This document shows, piece by piece, positions 28,132-36,515 of a stretch of 64,000 bases of DNA. How positions within the stretch are numbered: the first letter of the stretch is position 1; each line of letters begins with the position of its first letter. Both the position numbers and the translations under genes were made by a program. Source of the DNA: Gluconobacter cadivus (GTDB taxonomy: Bacteria > Pseudomonadota > Alphaproteobacteria > Acetobacterales > Acetobacteraceae); assembly GCF_015244745.1 (NCBI RefSeq), contig NZ_JABCQI010000002.1, forward strand, positions 248,001 to 312,000, given 5' to 3'. The notes under the pieces were generated by a model, which worked only from the letters and a program-made list of their open reading frames with translations, was not told the origin of the DNA and made no database searches.

Positions 28132-28839
28132 ATGACCCTGCGCAAGTTCATCCGCGACATCCTGTCCTGCCTACCCGTTCTTCTGGGCTTCCTGACCATT
28201 CACAGCGCCCTCGCCGCCGCTTACATCGTGCCTTCGGCCTCCATGGAGCCGACACTGCGGATCGGCGACCAGATCGGCGTTATTGTCCCGTCCTACGGTC
28301 TCAGCACGGCCAATCTACCGTTCGGCGATGCCTTAAAGCCTTCTTCCGAAACGGAAAGCCGCCTGTTCGGGCATCTGCCCCATCGCGGCGATGTGGTCGT
28401 GTTCCGCGCACCCGCCAACCTGCACCAGACCTGGATCAAGCGCGTGATCGGTCTGCCGGGCGACACGGTGGCCCTGGTGCATGGTCGGATCATCCTGAAC
28501 GGAACGGTGCTTCCATGGAAAGACATGGGGCCAACCCGCGAGGAAAGCCGGAAGAACGTCTGGCGTGCGGCAGAACGTTATGAAGAAACCCTCCCGGGAA
28601 ACATCCACCACGACATTCTCAAAATGTCGCAGGACGGAGAGCTAGATAATGTCGCGCCCTTCACCATTCCCGCCAATCATCTGTTCGTTATGGGCGACAA
28701 CCGTGACAACTCCGCCGACTCGCGCGTCAGCGTAGCGGATGGGGGCGTCGGGCTGCTTCCCGTCTGGAACCTTCAGGGGCAGGCCCGCGCCGTCCTGTGG
28801 TCATGGCGGGATATCGGCAGAACGGCGCTCGTTCTCTGA
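28132..28839 (+). CDS. lepB: Signal peptidase I
   Basis: 235-residue inner-membrane protease removing Sec/Tat signal peptides. One N-terminal membrane helix (LSCLPVLLGFLTIHSALAA) is followed by the catalytic serine in VPSASMEPTL, the catalytic lysine in WIKRVIGLPGDTV, and the conserved box E MGDNRDNSADSR. It is compact compared with E. coli LepB, having one rather than two helices. Several secreted proteins in this window, such as SldA, are potential substrates. Confidence 0.93.
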   Translation: MTLRKFIRDILSCLPVLLGFLTIHSALAAAYIVPSASMEPTLRIGDQIGVIVPSYGLSTANLPFGDALKPSSETESRLFGHLPHRGDVVVFRAPANLHQTWIKRVIGLPGDTVALVHGRIILNGTVLPWKDMGPTREESRKNVWRAAERYEETLPGNIHHDILKMSQDGELDNVAPFTIPANHLFVMGDNRDNSADSRVSVADGGVGLLPVWNLQGQARAVLWSWRDIGRTALVL

Positions 28840-28899
28840 TTTTTCGCCCTAACCCTCTTGCAGGAAAGCATTAACCCCTGTAGGAGAAGCGCCGTCGGC

Positions 28900-28976
28900 C
28901 GGAGTGTAGCTCAGCCTGGTAGAGCACTGTGTTCGGGACGCAGGGGCCGGAGGTTCGAATCCTCTCACTCCGACCA
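28900..28976 (+). tRNA. tRNA-Pro (anticodon CGG)
   Basis: 77-base cloverleaf with encoded CCA: acceptor CGGAGTG/CACTCCG, D-arm GCTC/GAGC, anticodon stem CTGTG/CGCAG with loop TTCGGGA, T-arm GGAGG-TTCGAAT-CCTCT. The anticodon CGG reads CCG, a frequent codon in a high-GC genome. Confidence 0.97.
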
Positions 28977-29064
28977 GCCGATAATTTTTCCAGAAATCGC
29001 TAAAACAGTTTCAGGCCCGCAGGCCAGCGCATTTCTGCGTCTGAAATGCAGACCCCGAAAACGC

Positions 29065-29098
29065 AAAAAATGCCCTCCCCCTTTCGGGAGAGGGCAAA
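29065..29098 (-). terminator. Terminator of the levansucrase gene
   Basis: On the minus strand a 10-bp stem, GCCCTCTCCC with GGGGGAGGGC (one G-T pair), closes a GAAA tetraloop and is followed by ATTTTTTGC. It lies about ten bases past the stop codon. Confidence 0.92.
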
Positions 29099-29104
29099 AC
29101 GACT

Positions 29105-30415
29105 TCAGGAGCGCTTGTCAAAGGCCGAAGAGGTCGGCCAGACGCCCTGGGCATAGACCTGCCCGTAAGCGTGAACTTCCGTCAGATAGGTCCGCTCACC
29201 TTCGAGGACGATCTTCACGGTCGGGGCCAACGTACCACCGATGCGATAGGTCGTCGGGTCCTGCGGGTCAGCCGAACCGGGCTGCGGCAGGGTGTCGATG
29301 AAGGACTGCACGTAACCGGCAGGATCGACGAAGTGCGAGTAGGTCTCGTACGGAGCAGCAGACGGATTGCCAAGCACGAGGCCCGAACCGTTCAGCGGCG
29401 CATACGGACCGAAAATGCCGTTTCGGGACACGAAACCATACACACCGTCCGGACCCGTGCTGTTGCCGGTGAAGGTGGAGTGATGAGAGATCGTGAACAG
29501 ATAGGTCAGACCATCCTGGAAGACGACATGGGGGCGCTCCGTCTGGTCATTGACGCCAAGCGCCGTGACGAGGGCTGGCAACATTTCCCATTTGGAGAAA
29601 TCGCCCCGCGTAGAGTCGGATGTCAGACGGGCAATGCCGATGGCTGCAGCGCCATACTGCGCGCCAGCCGGAACGGTCGTGGCGGGCGGAACCGGACCCA
29701 TCTCGTCGGAACCGATGGTGAAGTTCCCGCGCATGCCCGGAACATTGCCTTCAAACAGGGCATAGATCTGGTTGTCGTCAGGATTGCGGAAGATATGCGG
29801 ATCGCGGAAATCCCAGTAAGCGTCTTCGACGATGTTGGCATAGTTCACGCCGTCTGCCTGGAACATGTCCGTGCAGACATCGAAGCCCTCGAACCAGACG
29901 CCGGTGGCATCTGCCAGAATGCGGCCCGTCGTGTAGGACGGAACAGACTCGGACGGCGTATCGTTGACGGAAGTATAGAACAGATCGACCGTATTGGCGC
30001 TGTTCTCGCGCATGACAGCACAACCGGACCATTCCCAGCTGCGGGAGTTGGCACCTTCCTTGATGACGCGGCCACCGAACTTCCAGTCCGCGCCATTGCC
30101 GGTGCGGCTGTAGTAGTAGCCGATATAGGAATAGTTGTTGCGGCTGTGCCAGCCCTCGGTCGTATCGCCCGTGGCGGCACGATCGGCAACGAGGGCGAAC
30201 ATGACGTACCAGCCCTTGAAGGTGACGGTCTTGCCGTGAATGTCGCGCAGCAGCCAGGTGTCCCACTGCCACACATCGGAATCGATGACGGGGAACGCGT
30301 AGTCGATGACCGGCATGGTCGTGGTCGGATCATCGGTACGGATCTTCATCGCATCAGCGATCGTCCAGCGCGAACCCGACTGGACTGCGCTCTGCGTGCT
30401 GGAAACAGCGTTCAT
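29105..30415 (-). CDS. Levansucrase (GH68), without classical signal peptide
   Basis: 436-residue GH68 enzyme that splits sucrose and builds levan (beta-2,6-fructan). The three catalytic residues are visible: nucleophile Asp52 in WQWDTW, transition-state stabiliser Asp205 in FRDPHIF and acid/base Glu293 in DQTERPHVV. The chain closely follows Zymomonas mobilis SacB, including TRADAMK-like and SVNDTPSESVP segments. It starts MNAVSSTQSAV with no hydrophobic signal, as in Z. mobilis, where the enzyme is exported without one. AGGAA precedes the start. Upstream lies an AT-rich 350-base region with the candidate small RNA. Confidence 0.95.
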   Translation of the reverse strand: MNAVSSTQSAVQSGSRWTIADAMKIRTDDPTTTMPVIDYAFPVIDSDVWQWDTWLLRDIHGKTVTFKGWYVMFALVADRAATGDTTEGWHSRNNYSYIGYYYSRTGNGADWKFGGRVIKEGANSRSWEWSGCAVMRENSANTVDLFYTSVNDTPSESVPSYTTGRILADATGVWFEGFDVCTDMFQADGVNYANIVEDAYWDFRDPHIFRNPDDNQIYALFEGNVPGMRGNFTIGSDEMGPVPPATTVPAGAQYGAAAIGIARLTSDSTRGDFSKWEMLPALVTALGVNDQTERPHVVFQDGLTYLFTISHHSTFTGNSTGPDGVYGFVSRNGIFGPYAPLNGSGLVLGNPSAAPYETYSHFVDPAGYVQSFIDTLPQPGSADPQDPTTYRIGGTLAPTVKIVLEGERTYLTEVHAYGQVYAQGVWPTSSAFDKRS

Positions 30416-30576
30416 GAGTTTTCCTGTAGCTGAAAAGAGAAAAGCCAGACGCACGCCAGAATCCGAACCCTTGTTTCAGGCCCGGATGCTGGAGAAACGT
30501 CCGAATAGAAAGATCAAGTCCTGTACTGAGCCGTAATTTTCACGCAGAAAAACATGTCTTGTTTCTAAAATGCGCA

Positions 30577-30673
30577 ACAAAAAAGGCCGCTTCTTGTGGA
30601 AGCAGCCTTTCTAAAATTCTTTGACCTGAAATTATTTTTTGAACCAGTAATCATTAACGTTTAATGGCTCAGT
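30577..30673 (-). ncRNA. Candidate small RNA or attenuated leader between hemH and levansucrase
   Basis: About 95 bases run from a good promoter (30680-30708) to a terminator hairpin. The terminator pairs AAAGGCTGCTTC with GAAGCGGCCTTT (one mismatch; 30582-30610) and ends in six T residues (minus strand). A second perfect hairpin, CATTAA-ACG-TTAATG, lies near the 5' end at 30652-30666. No credible coding frame is present. It could be a free small RNA, or the leader of the levansucrase mRNA with an attenuator. Expression is not shown by sequence alone. Confidence 0.5.
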
Positions 30674-30679
30674 GCCACA

Positions 30680-30708
30680 GTTATAGGAAAAAGCTGCGCG
30701 CGATGCAA
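30680..30708 (-). promoter_or_regulatory. Sigma-70-type promoter
   Basis: On the minus strand TTGCAT (30703-30708) and TATAAC (30680-30685) are separated by 17 bases, near the TTGACA-N17-TATAAT consensus. It is placed directly behind the hemH terminator and predicts a transcription start near 30673. Confidence 0.6.
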
Positions 30709-30710
30709 GC

Positions 30711-30741
30711 AAAAAAAACCCACCCGTCATCGGGTGGGTTT
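30711..30741 (-). terminator. Terminator of hemH
   Basis: On the minus strand AACCCACCCG pairs perfectly with CGGGTGGGTT (30717-30740) around a four-base loop, followed by eight T residues. It is 27 bases after the hemH stop. Confidence 0.92.
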
Positions 30742-30767
30742 TCAGAAGGTTCAGAAGTCCGCAAGCC

Positions 30768-31799
30768 TCAACGGCGCTGAAAACCCGCCAAAGCAGAACG
30801 CGAGAGCTCTTCCAGAAGATCAATCGCGCCTTTCGAGTCGTTCAGGCAGGGCACGAGAGCAAACTCTTCACCCCCTGCTTCCATGAATTCTTCCCGAAGC
30901 TCGTTCCCGATTTCATCCAGCGTTTCGATGCAGTCCGTCATGAAGCCTGGCATGATGACCGCAATCTTCGTAATGCCCTGTGACGGAAGAGCTTTGACGA
31001 AGGGCGCCGTATAGGGCTGGATCCATTCAAGCGGCCCGAAACGGGACTGGAACGTCAGAGGCATCTGCGATTCACTCAGCCCAAGAGCCGTCCGCAGTCC
31101 GGCGATCGTCCGCTCACATTCGTCGCGATACGTATCACCCTTTTCGATGCAGGTTTTGGGAAGGCCATGAAACGACGCAACAATCTGCTGCGGCTTGAAG
31201 GACAGTTCCGCCAGCGTGTCCTGAACGGACGTTTCAAGCGCGCGGATGAAAGCAGGGTGATCCGGAAAGGACGGAACCGTCAGAACGGCTGGCTGCCGGC
31301 GTAGGCGCATAAGCGCACGGAAAAGCTGGTCATTGGCCGTGGCGGTCGTGGTTGCGGAATACTGCGGATAAAGCGCAATGCTGACGATCCGGTCACAGCC
31401 CTGATCCATCAGGCTTTCCAGCGCTTTTGCAACGGAAGGACGACCGTAACGCATGCCCCATTCCACCGGCACACCATCAGCCCTCAGCCGCTCAGCAAGC
31501 CCTTCGGCCTGCCTACGCGTATAAACACGCAACGGAGAAGCATTTTCGTCCCGATCCCAGATCCGCGCATAATTCGCGCCGCTGGCGAAAGGACGTTTTG
31601 TGAGGATGATGCCCTGAAGAATGGGCTGCCAGATCAGAGGAGGACTCTCGATGACGCGACGGTCAGAGAGAAATTCGCTGAGATATCTTCTGACTGAGAA
31701 ATAGCCTGTATCGTCAGGCGTCCCCAGATTGATCAGAAGTACACCCGTCCTGCCTTCTGGCGGAGGGGTGATGCGGGGGGTTTTATGTAAAAAAGCCAT
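30768..31799 (-). CDS. hemH: Ferrochelatase
   Basis: 343-residue enzyme inserting Fe(II) into protoporphyrin IX, the last step of heme synthesis. Motifs: VLLINLGTPDDTGYFSVRRYL at the start, LYPQYSATTTATAND, the catalytic histidine in ASFHGLPKTC, the metal-binding glutamate in DCIETLDEIG. The start at 31799 (MAFLHKTPRI) is favoured by GAGGG seven bases upstream. Heme demand is high in this organism with its respiratory chain cytochromes. Confidence 0.95.
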   Translation of the reverse strand: MAFLHKTPRITPPPEGRTGVLLINLGTPDDTGYFSVRRYLSEFLSDRRVIESPPLIWQPILQGIILTKRPFASGANYARIWDRDENASPLRVYTRRQAEGLAERLRADGVPVEWGMRYGRPSVAKALESLMDQGCDRIVSIALYPQYSATTTATANDQLFRALMRLRRQPAVLTVPSFPDHPAFIRALETSVQDTLAELSFKPQQIVASFHGLPKTCIEKGDTYRDECERTIAGLRTALGLSESQMPLTFQSRFGPLEWIQPYTAPFVKALPSQGITKIAVIMPGFMTDCIETLDEIGNELREEFMEAGGEEFALVPCLNDSKGAIDLLEELSRSALAGFQRR

Positions 31800-31878
31800 G
31801 GTGCCCTCTACTGTGGAACCGGGCACGCATTCAGGTAAAGAGGGAAAACGTCTGGAGATACGCGTCCCTTGCGGGACG

Positions 31879-32010
31879 CTATCGTCGGTGCCTTACTTTC
31901 GCATAGGAAACATCCGGTTTCCGCACCTCGTGCAGGAGAGTATAGGCACACACCGCAACTGCGGCAGCCATCGGACCAACATACGGCAGAAGAGTATTCG
32001 TCAGAGCCAT
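31879..32010 (-). CDS. Small membrane protein (43 residues)
   Basis: Short gene with a near-perfect Shine-Dalgarno sequence, AAAGGAGG, five bases before ATG. The peptide starts MALTNTLLPYVGPMAAAVAV, a hydrophobic segment of one membrane span (about residues 7-27), and ends in a basic tail (VRKPDVSYAKVRHRR). The stop codon merges with a GCGTCCC-GCAA-GGGACGC hairpin (31862-31879). No family recognised. It lies upstream of hemH on the same strand with an 79-base gap. Confidence 0.6.
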   Translation of the reverse strand: MALTNTLLPYVGPMAAAVAVCAYTLLHEVRKPDVSYAKVRHRR

Positions 32011-32257
32011 ACTTGCCTCCTTTGAGCCTTTGGAAAAGATTTTCCGGTAAGCTCAATTTAGAGATTGAGCACATCTCTTCTGCATTTCAAGAAAAAAATC
32101 GAAATTCTTCAAAAAACATTCAAAAAAATGAAATAATCTCCTTTTTTCAATACCTTAAGCGCATACGACTCTGCATCACCTTGGCAGCTTTACGCAACCA
32201 TCCCATCTCAGAGGGGTTACAGACGCATCGTCCGATTTTGATTAAGGATTTCCAGAC

Positions 32258-32680
32258 ATGGCTACACAGGACCCCGTCATTTACGTTGTTGCTGACGGCG
32301 AAAAAGCCCGTTTTCTGCGCCTTGAAGGCTCACAGCTCCGGACCATCGAAACCTTTGACCTGCATAAAGGCTCCAGTGCGGAAAAGGACGTTGCGTCCAT
32401 CAAAGCTCCGCATGAAAACCCGCGGGAGCAGCTCAAGGTGCATTTCACCCGCGATCTGGCCGCCCATATCAACAAGGCCGCACAGAGCAGCGATGTCGAA
32501 GGTATTCTACTTGTCGCTCCTCCGCAGGCTTCACACGAGATCCGCGAACATCTCGACAAGCCGACCACGAAGAAGCTCTTCAAGACGCTGGTCAAGGATC
32601 TCGTCAATACACCGGACCACGACCTGCTGAAGCATCTCGACCGCCCGGAAACAGGCTGGCCGGAACTCGCCTCCGTCTGA
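32258..32680 (+). CDS. Host-attachment / baeRF-family protein
   Basis: 140-residue protein of the family annotated as 'protein required for attachment to host cells' (baeRF-like release-factor fold). It begins with IYVVADGEKARFLRLEG, has a variable charged middle, and VEGILLVAPPQASHEIREHL followed by the typical end TPDHDLLKHLDRP. Homologues resemble the core of archaeal/eukaryotic release factor 1, but the biochemical activity is unproven. AAGGA precedes the start by nine bases. Confidence 0.8.
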   Translation: MATQDPVIYVVADGEKARFLRLEGSQLRTIETFDLHKGSSAEKDVASIKAPHENPREQLKVHFTRDLAAHINKAAQSSDVEGILLVAPPQASHEIREHLDKPTTKKLFKTLVKDLVNTPDHDLLKHLDRPETGWPELASV

Positions 32681-32706
32681 TTGCCATCAGACCGTGGGAA
32701 GGATCG

Positions 32707-33792
32707 TCAGACAGTCCTTCCCGCAAGACAGGGCTGCCTCACCCCGGTCGTCCCCGGCCAGGAGGACGGCAGCCCGCGCAGATAGCGCACGGCCAGAAGC
32801 CCGAAACATTGCGCTTCCAGAGCATCCCCGTCCCATCCCAGATTGTCCACGGATGCCACAGGCCCTAGCCGCCGGTTCAGTCCATCCATCAGGACCGGAT
32901 TGTGACGCCCGCCTCCCGCCAAAAACCACAGTTCCGGCCTCACCGGAAACGCCGTTCGGGCCACGGATTCAACCGTAAACGCCGCCAGAGTCGCTGCACC
33001 ATCTTCCGCGGAAAGATCTCGCACAAGCGCCATGGCTTCGGGATGAAAACTCAACCTGTCGAGTGATTTGGGCATAGGGCGCGCAAAATATGGCATCGCC
33101 AGAAGCGCTTCCAGAACATCCTGACAGACCGTTCCCGAAGCCGCCAGTGCGCCACCAAAATCACAGGGTCGGCCCGTATGCTGGAGCGCCCAGTCATCCA
33201 GAAGCGCGTTTCCCGGCCCGGTATCGCAGGCCCACACGCCTCGCTCCCCGGCCGGATCCTGCGCTCCCAGAACCGTCACATTGGCGACGCCACCAATATT
33301 GAGAACCGCAACAGGACGACTTTCCTGCCCAAGCAGAGCGGCGTGAAACACAGGAACCAACGGCGCGCCTTCCCCGCCATTTTCCAGATCCCGCGCCCGA
33401 AAATCGTACACGACTGGAACGTTGCACCGCTCCTGAAGGAGCCGGGCATCCCCAATCTGCCAGCTTCGGCCCAGTTCCGGCTGATGCAGGATCGTCTGAC
33501 CATGAAACCCGATCACCGCAGGCTCCAGATCCGGTGCCTGCTCCCGCAACAGACGCACCGCCTCCACATGCTGCAAAGTCAGATCCCGGGCGATCGCCAG
33601 AACGTCGGGATCATCCTCCGCCAGACCCGCCGCACGATCCAGAAGCGACCGCGTTTTGGCCCGAAGTTCTGGGCTGTAGGGCAGTGTCAAAGAGGGCCCG
33701 ATGCGCCCGATTCGCACGCCATCCGTTTCGATCAGAGCGGCATCCACCCCGTCCAGAGACGTCCCGCTCATCAGTCCAAGCGCCCAGACCAT
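32707..33792 (-). CDS. anmK: Anhydro-N-acetylmuramic acid kinase
   Basis: 361-residue sugar kinase that phosphorylates 1,6-anhydroMurNAc and opens the ring to MurNAc-6-phosphate during peptidoglycan recycling. The N-terminus has GLMSGTSLDGVDAALIETDG, the family signature; VIGFHGQTILHQP and CDTGPGNALLDDW follow. The start at 33792 (MVWALGLMSG) puts the signature at the usual position; a GTG at 33861 would overlap murQ by 40 bases. Its product is the substrate of MurQ, encoded just upstream on the same strand. Confidence 0.93.
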   Translation of the reverse strand: MVWALGLMSGTSLDGVDAALIETDGVRIGRIGPSLTLPYSPELRAKTRSLLDRAAGLAEDDPDVLAIARDLTLQHVEAVRLLREQAPDLEPAVIGFHGQTILHQPELGRSWQIGDARLLQERCNVPVVYDFRARDLENGGEGAPLVPVFHAALLGQESRPVAVLNIGGVANVTVLGAQDPAGERGVWACDTGPGNALLDDWALQHTGRPCDFGGALAASGTVCQDVLEALLAMPYFARPMPKSLDRLSFHPEAMALVRDLSAEDGAATLAAFTVESVARTAFPVRPELWFLAGGGRHNPVLMDGLNRRLGPVASVDNLGWDGDALEAQCFGLLAVRYLRGLPSSWPGTTGVRQPCLAGRTV

Positions 33793-33821
33793 CCCAGTCG
33801 CGCCCGCGTTGGCCGCAGCGT

Positions 33822-34709
33822 TCAAAGCCCGGCGAGCGCCAGATGCAGATTGCCCTGACACCGCTCCAGAAGCGGCTCGATCTCCGCCAGAGCCACACCA
33901 TTCCGCAGCAGAACGGCCCGTTTCGTGTTTCCTTGCACGAGTTTCAGAGCCTCACGCGCCTCTTCGGCTGTTCCTCCGGCCAGTTCCATGACCATACGTT
34001 CCGCGCGCACCTGAAGCTTGTCGTTGCTAATGCGCATATCCACCATGCGCCCACGATAGACATGCCCCAGACGCGTCATCAGCGCGGTGGAAAACAGGTT
34101 CAGCGTCACTTTCTGCGCCGTTCCAGCGGCCATCCGTGTCGAACCCGCCAGAACCTCGGCTCCGGTCGGAATGCAGATCCCGAACTCCGCTTCCCGCAAC
34201 AGACGCGACTCCGGGTTGCCACTCACGCCGATCGTCAGGGCTCCGACTTCCCGTCCGAGCTGGACAACCGCACAGGTGTAAGGCGTGTTGCCGCTGGCCG
34301 CGACGCCGATCACCACGTCATGTTCGGTCGGGTGATAATCCAGCAGATCAAGCCGCGCCTGATCTTCCCGGTCTTCCGCACCTTCCGCCGCCTGTGTCGT
34401 AGCCCCGGCGCCACCCGCCAGCAGCAGAACCAGCTTTTCGGGCGCAACACCAAAGGTCGGCGTCAGTTCCACGCCATCCTGCAAGCCGATGCGACCGGAC
34501 GTCCCGGCTCCCGCATAGACCAGCCGCCCCCCGGCCTGAAGCCGGGGCACAGCCGCCTCAACGGCACGTTCAATGGACGGCAAGGCTTTCTCAACCCGAT
34601 CCAAAGCCGCCTTCTGCGATGTCAGAAGCCGCTCCAGAAGAGCATCGAGCGGCAGACGCTCGATATCCTCATTGATCGCAAGAACCGTCTCTGTGCGGGA
34701 ATTTGTCAT
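33822..34709 (-). CDS. murQ: N-acetylmuramic acid 6-phosphate etherase
   Basis: 295-residue SIS-domain enzyme that cleaves the lactyl ether of MurNAc-6-P to give GlcNAc-6-P. Typical segments are GGRLVYAGAGTSGRIGLQDGVE (in part), VVIGVAASGNTPYT and STRMAAGTAQKVTLNLFSTALM. It overlaps the end of asd by four bases (ATGA), so asd, murQ and anmK likely form one operon linking diaminopimelate synthesis with wall recycling. Confidence 0.95.
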   Translation of the reverse strand: MTNSRTETVLAINEDIERLPLDALLERLLTSQKAALDRVEKALPSIERAVEAAVPRLQAGGRLVYAGAGTSGRIGLQDGVELTPTFGVAPEKLVLLLAGGAGATTQAAEGAEDREDQARLDLLDYHPTEHDVVIGVAASGNTPYTCAVVQLGREVGALTIGVSGNPESRLLREAEFGICIPTGAEVLAGSTRMAAGTAQKVTLNLFSTALMTRLGHVYRGRMVDMRISNDKLQVRAERMVMELAGGTAEEAREALKLVQGNTKRAVLLRNGVALAEIEPLLERCQGNLHLALAGL

Positions 34710-35773
34710 TCGGCTTCGTCTTCGTCCGGAATTTCATTGCGACGGAAAAGCTGCCCGTCCTTCAAAAGCCCCTGCTCCACAATGCTTTCTGCAATCTGAA
34801 CTGCATTGAGGGCTGCACCCTTGCGCAGATTGTCGGACACACACCACAGCGCCAGACCGTTCTCGACCGACGGATCAATCCGCAGACGGGACACATACGT
34901 CGCATCCTCGCCCACACATTCGATCGGCGTGACATAGCCGCCGTCTTCGCGCTCATCGCGCAGAATCACACCCGGCGCCTTGCGCAGTGCCTCACGCGCC
35001 TTCTTCAGATCGACCGGCTTTTCGCACTCGATGCTGATGGCTTCCGAATGCCCGATGAACACCGGAACGCGCACGCAGGTCGCCAGAACCTTGATGTCCG
35101 GGTCCATGATCTTGCGGGTTTCGACGGCCATCTTCCATTCTTCCTTGGTCGCACCGTCGTCCATGAAACGGTCGATATGGGGAATGACATTGAAGGCAAT
35201 CTGCTTGGTGAACTGAGCGACCGTTGGCGGATCGTTGACGAAGGTGCCCTTGGTCTGGGCGAACAGCTCGTCCATCCCGTCCTTGCCTGCGCCTGAAACG
35301 GCCTGATAGGTCGAGACCACGATACGCTTGATGCGGAACAGGTCATGCAGCGGCTTGAGCGCCACAAGCATCTGCGCGGTAGAGCAGTTCGGGTTGGCGA
35401 TGATGCCCCGGCTCGCCTTGCCGATGGCGGCGGCGTTCACTTCCGGCACGATCAACGGGATCCCCGGCTCCATACGGAAATGGGACGTGTTGTCGATCAC
35501 GACGCATCCGGCAGCCGCAGCCTTGGGCGCATAAACAGCCGAAACCGAACCGCCCGGGGAGAACAGCGCAATATCCCAGCCCTTGAAATCGAACGTCTCA
35601 AGGTTCTGAACCTTCAGGACCGTCTTGTCCCCGAAGGAAATCTCGCGCCCTGCCGAACGCGGCGAGGCCAGCGCCACAACCTCATCGACCGGAAATTCCC
35701 GCTCCGCCAGAATTCGCAGCAGTTCACGCCCGACCGCACCCGTGGCGCCAACAACCGCAACCCGATAACCCAT
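34706..35773 (-). CDS. asd: Aspartate-semialdehyde dehydrogenase
   Basis: 355-residue NADPH enzyme at the branch point to lysine/diaminopimelate, methionine and threonine. It shows VAVVGATGAVGRELLRILAE, the active-site cysteine in NPNCSTAQM, and the catalytic histidine region VRVPVFIGHSEA. The C-terminal tail is acidic and slightly longer than usual (RRNEIPDEDEAE). It is the first gene of the overlapping asd-murQ-anmK run. Confidence 0.95.
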   Translation of the reverse strand: MGYRVAVVGATGAVGRELLRILAEREFPVDEVVALASPRSAGREISFGDKTVLKVQNLETFDFKGWDIALFSPGGSVSAVYAPKAAAAGCVVIDNTSHFRMEPGIPLIVPEVNAAAIGKASRGIIANPNCSTAQMLVALKPLHDLFRIKRIVVSTYQAVSGAGKDGMDELFAQTKGTFVNDPPTVAQFTKQIAFNVIPHIDRFMDDGATKEEWKMAVETRKIMDPDIKVLATCVRVPVFIGHSEAISIECEKPVDLKKAREALRKAPGVILRDEREDGGYVTPIECVGEDATYVSRLRIDPSVENGLALWCVSDNLRKGAALNAVQIAESIVEQGLLKDGQLFRRNEIPDEDEAE

Positions 35774-35796
35774 GATCTTTTCCCGTTCCCTGAAAA

Positions 35797-36435
35797 TCAG
35801 CCCGAAAAGGGCAGACGCTTTAAAAGCGCCGACAGACGGTGCCGCCGCAGTTCGTAGCGGGCCTTGCGCCCCGTCGCCATATAGTTGAGCTGGATCGCAT
35901 AGCGCGTTCCGACAAACTGCCGATGTCCGTGCCAGGTGGCCGGACCGTTCGGAAACACCAGAAGCGTCCCTTCCGCGGGTGTCACCTCAACATCGAAATC
36001 CTCGACATCATCCGGCCCGTTCAGCAACCGCAAACAGCCATCGCGCGAGGCCCAGTCCTCGCCGCGCGGATTGAGATACAGCAGGATCGTGACCAGCTTG
36101 GCCTCGGAATCCCGATGGATCCGCCCGTCCTTTTCCCGCGTGCGCCCGCGCACCGTCAGCATGGTCGGCGCTTCCGCCAGATCCAGCCCGAATTTCTCCG
36201 CCACCAGCGCCTTGAGCTTCGGCCCCTGCAATTCCGCAATCATGCCCGCAACACGCGGCGTCAGCTTCAGGGCTTCCGGCGGAAAGGAACCACCGGATTT
36301 CATTTCCGGCAGATCGGAGACAACCGCCTTCAGGTCATCGTTGCCGATGAAATGCGGCACCACCAGATGCGGAAACGGTTTTTCCGCAACGGGTGCGCTC
36401 TCGAACGCATCATAATCAAGAGAAATCCTGCTCAT
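35797..36435 (-). CDS. 2-oxoglutarate/Fe(II)-dependent oxygenase domain protein
   Basis: 212-residue double-stranded-beta-helix protein. The iron-binding HxD is in GRIHRDSEAK, followed by VTILLYLNP; the distal histidine and the 2-oxoglutarate arginine are in TWHGHRQFVGTRYAIQLNY. This layout matches prolyl-hydroxylase-like oxygenases of proteobacteria; the substrate is unknown. It ends 23 bases before the asd start on the same strand. Confidence 0.8.
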   Translation of the reverse strand: MSRISLDYDAFESAPVAEKPFPHLVVPHFIGNDDLKAVVSDLPEMKSGGSFPPEALKLTPRVAGMIAELQGPKLKALVAEKFGLDLAEAPTMLTVRGRTREKDGRIHRDSEAKLVTILLYLNPRGEDWASRDGCLRLLNGPDDVEDFDVEVTPAEGTLLVFPNGPATWHGHRQFVGTRYAIQLNYMATGRKARYELRRHRLSALLKRLPFSG

Positions 36436-36515
36436 GGCGCGGAAGGCTAGACGCGGCCCACGCCGGCGACAAGGCCTATTCCACACATGTGAGACCTGCC
36501 TTTTACGAAAGAATA

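Noticed and set aside
30632-30823. 63-codon minus-strand frame ending NVNDYWFKK
   Set aside because: It would run through the hemH terminator and the candidate promoter, and its start lies inside hemH; probably chance.
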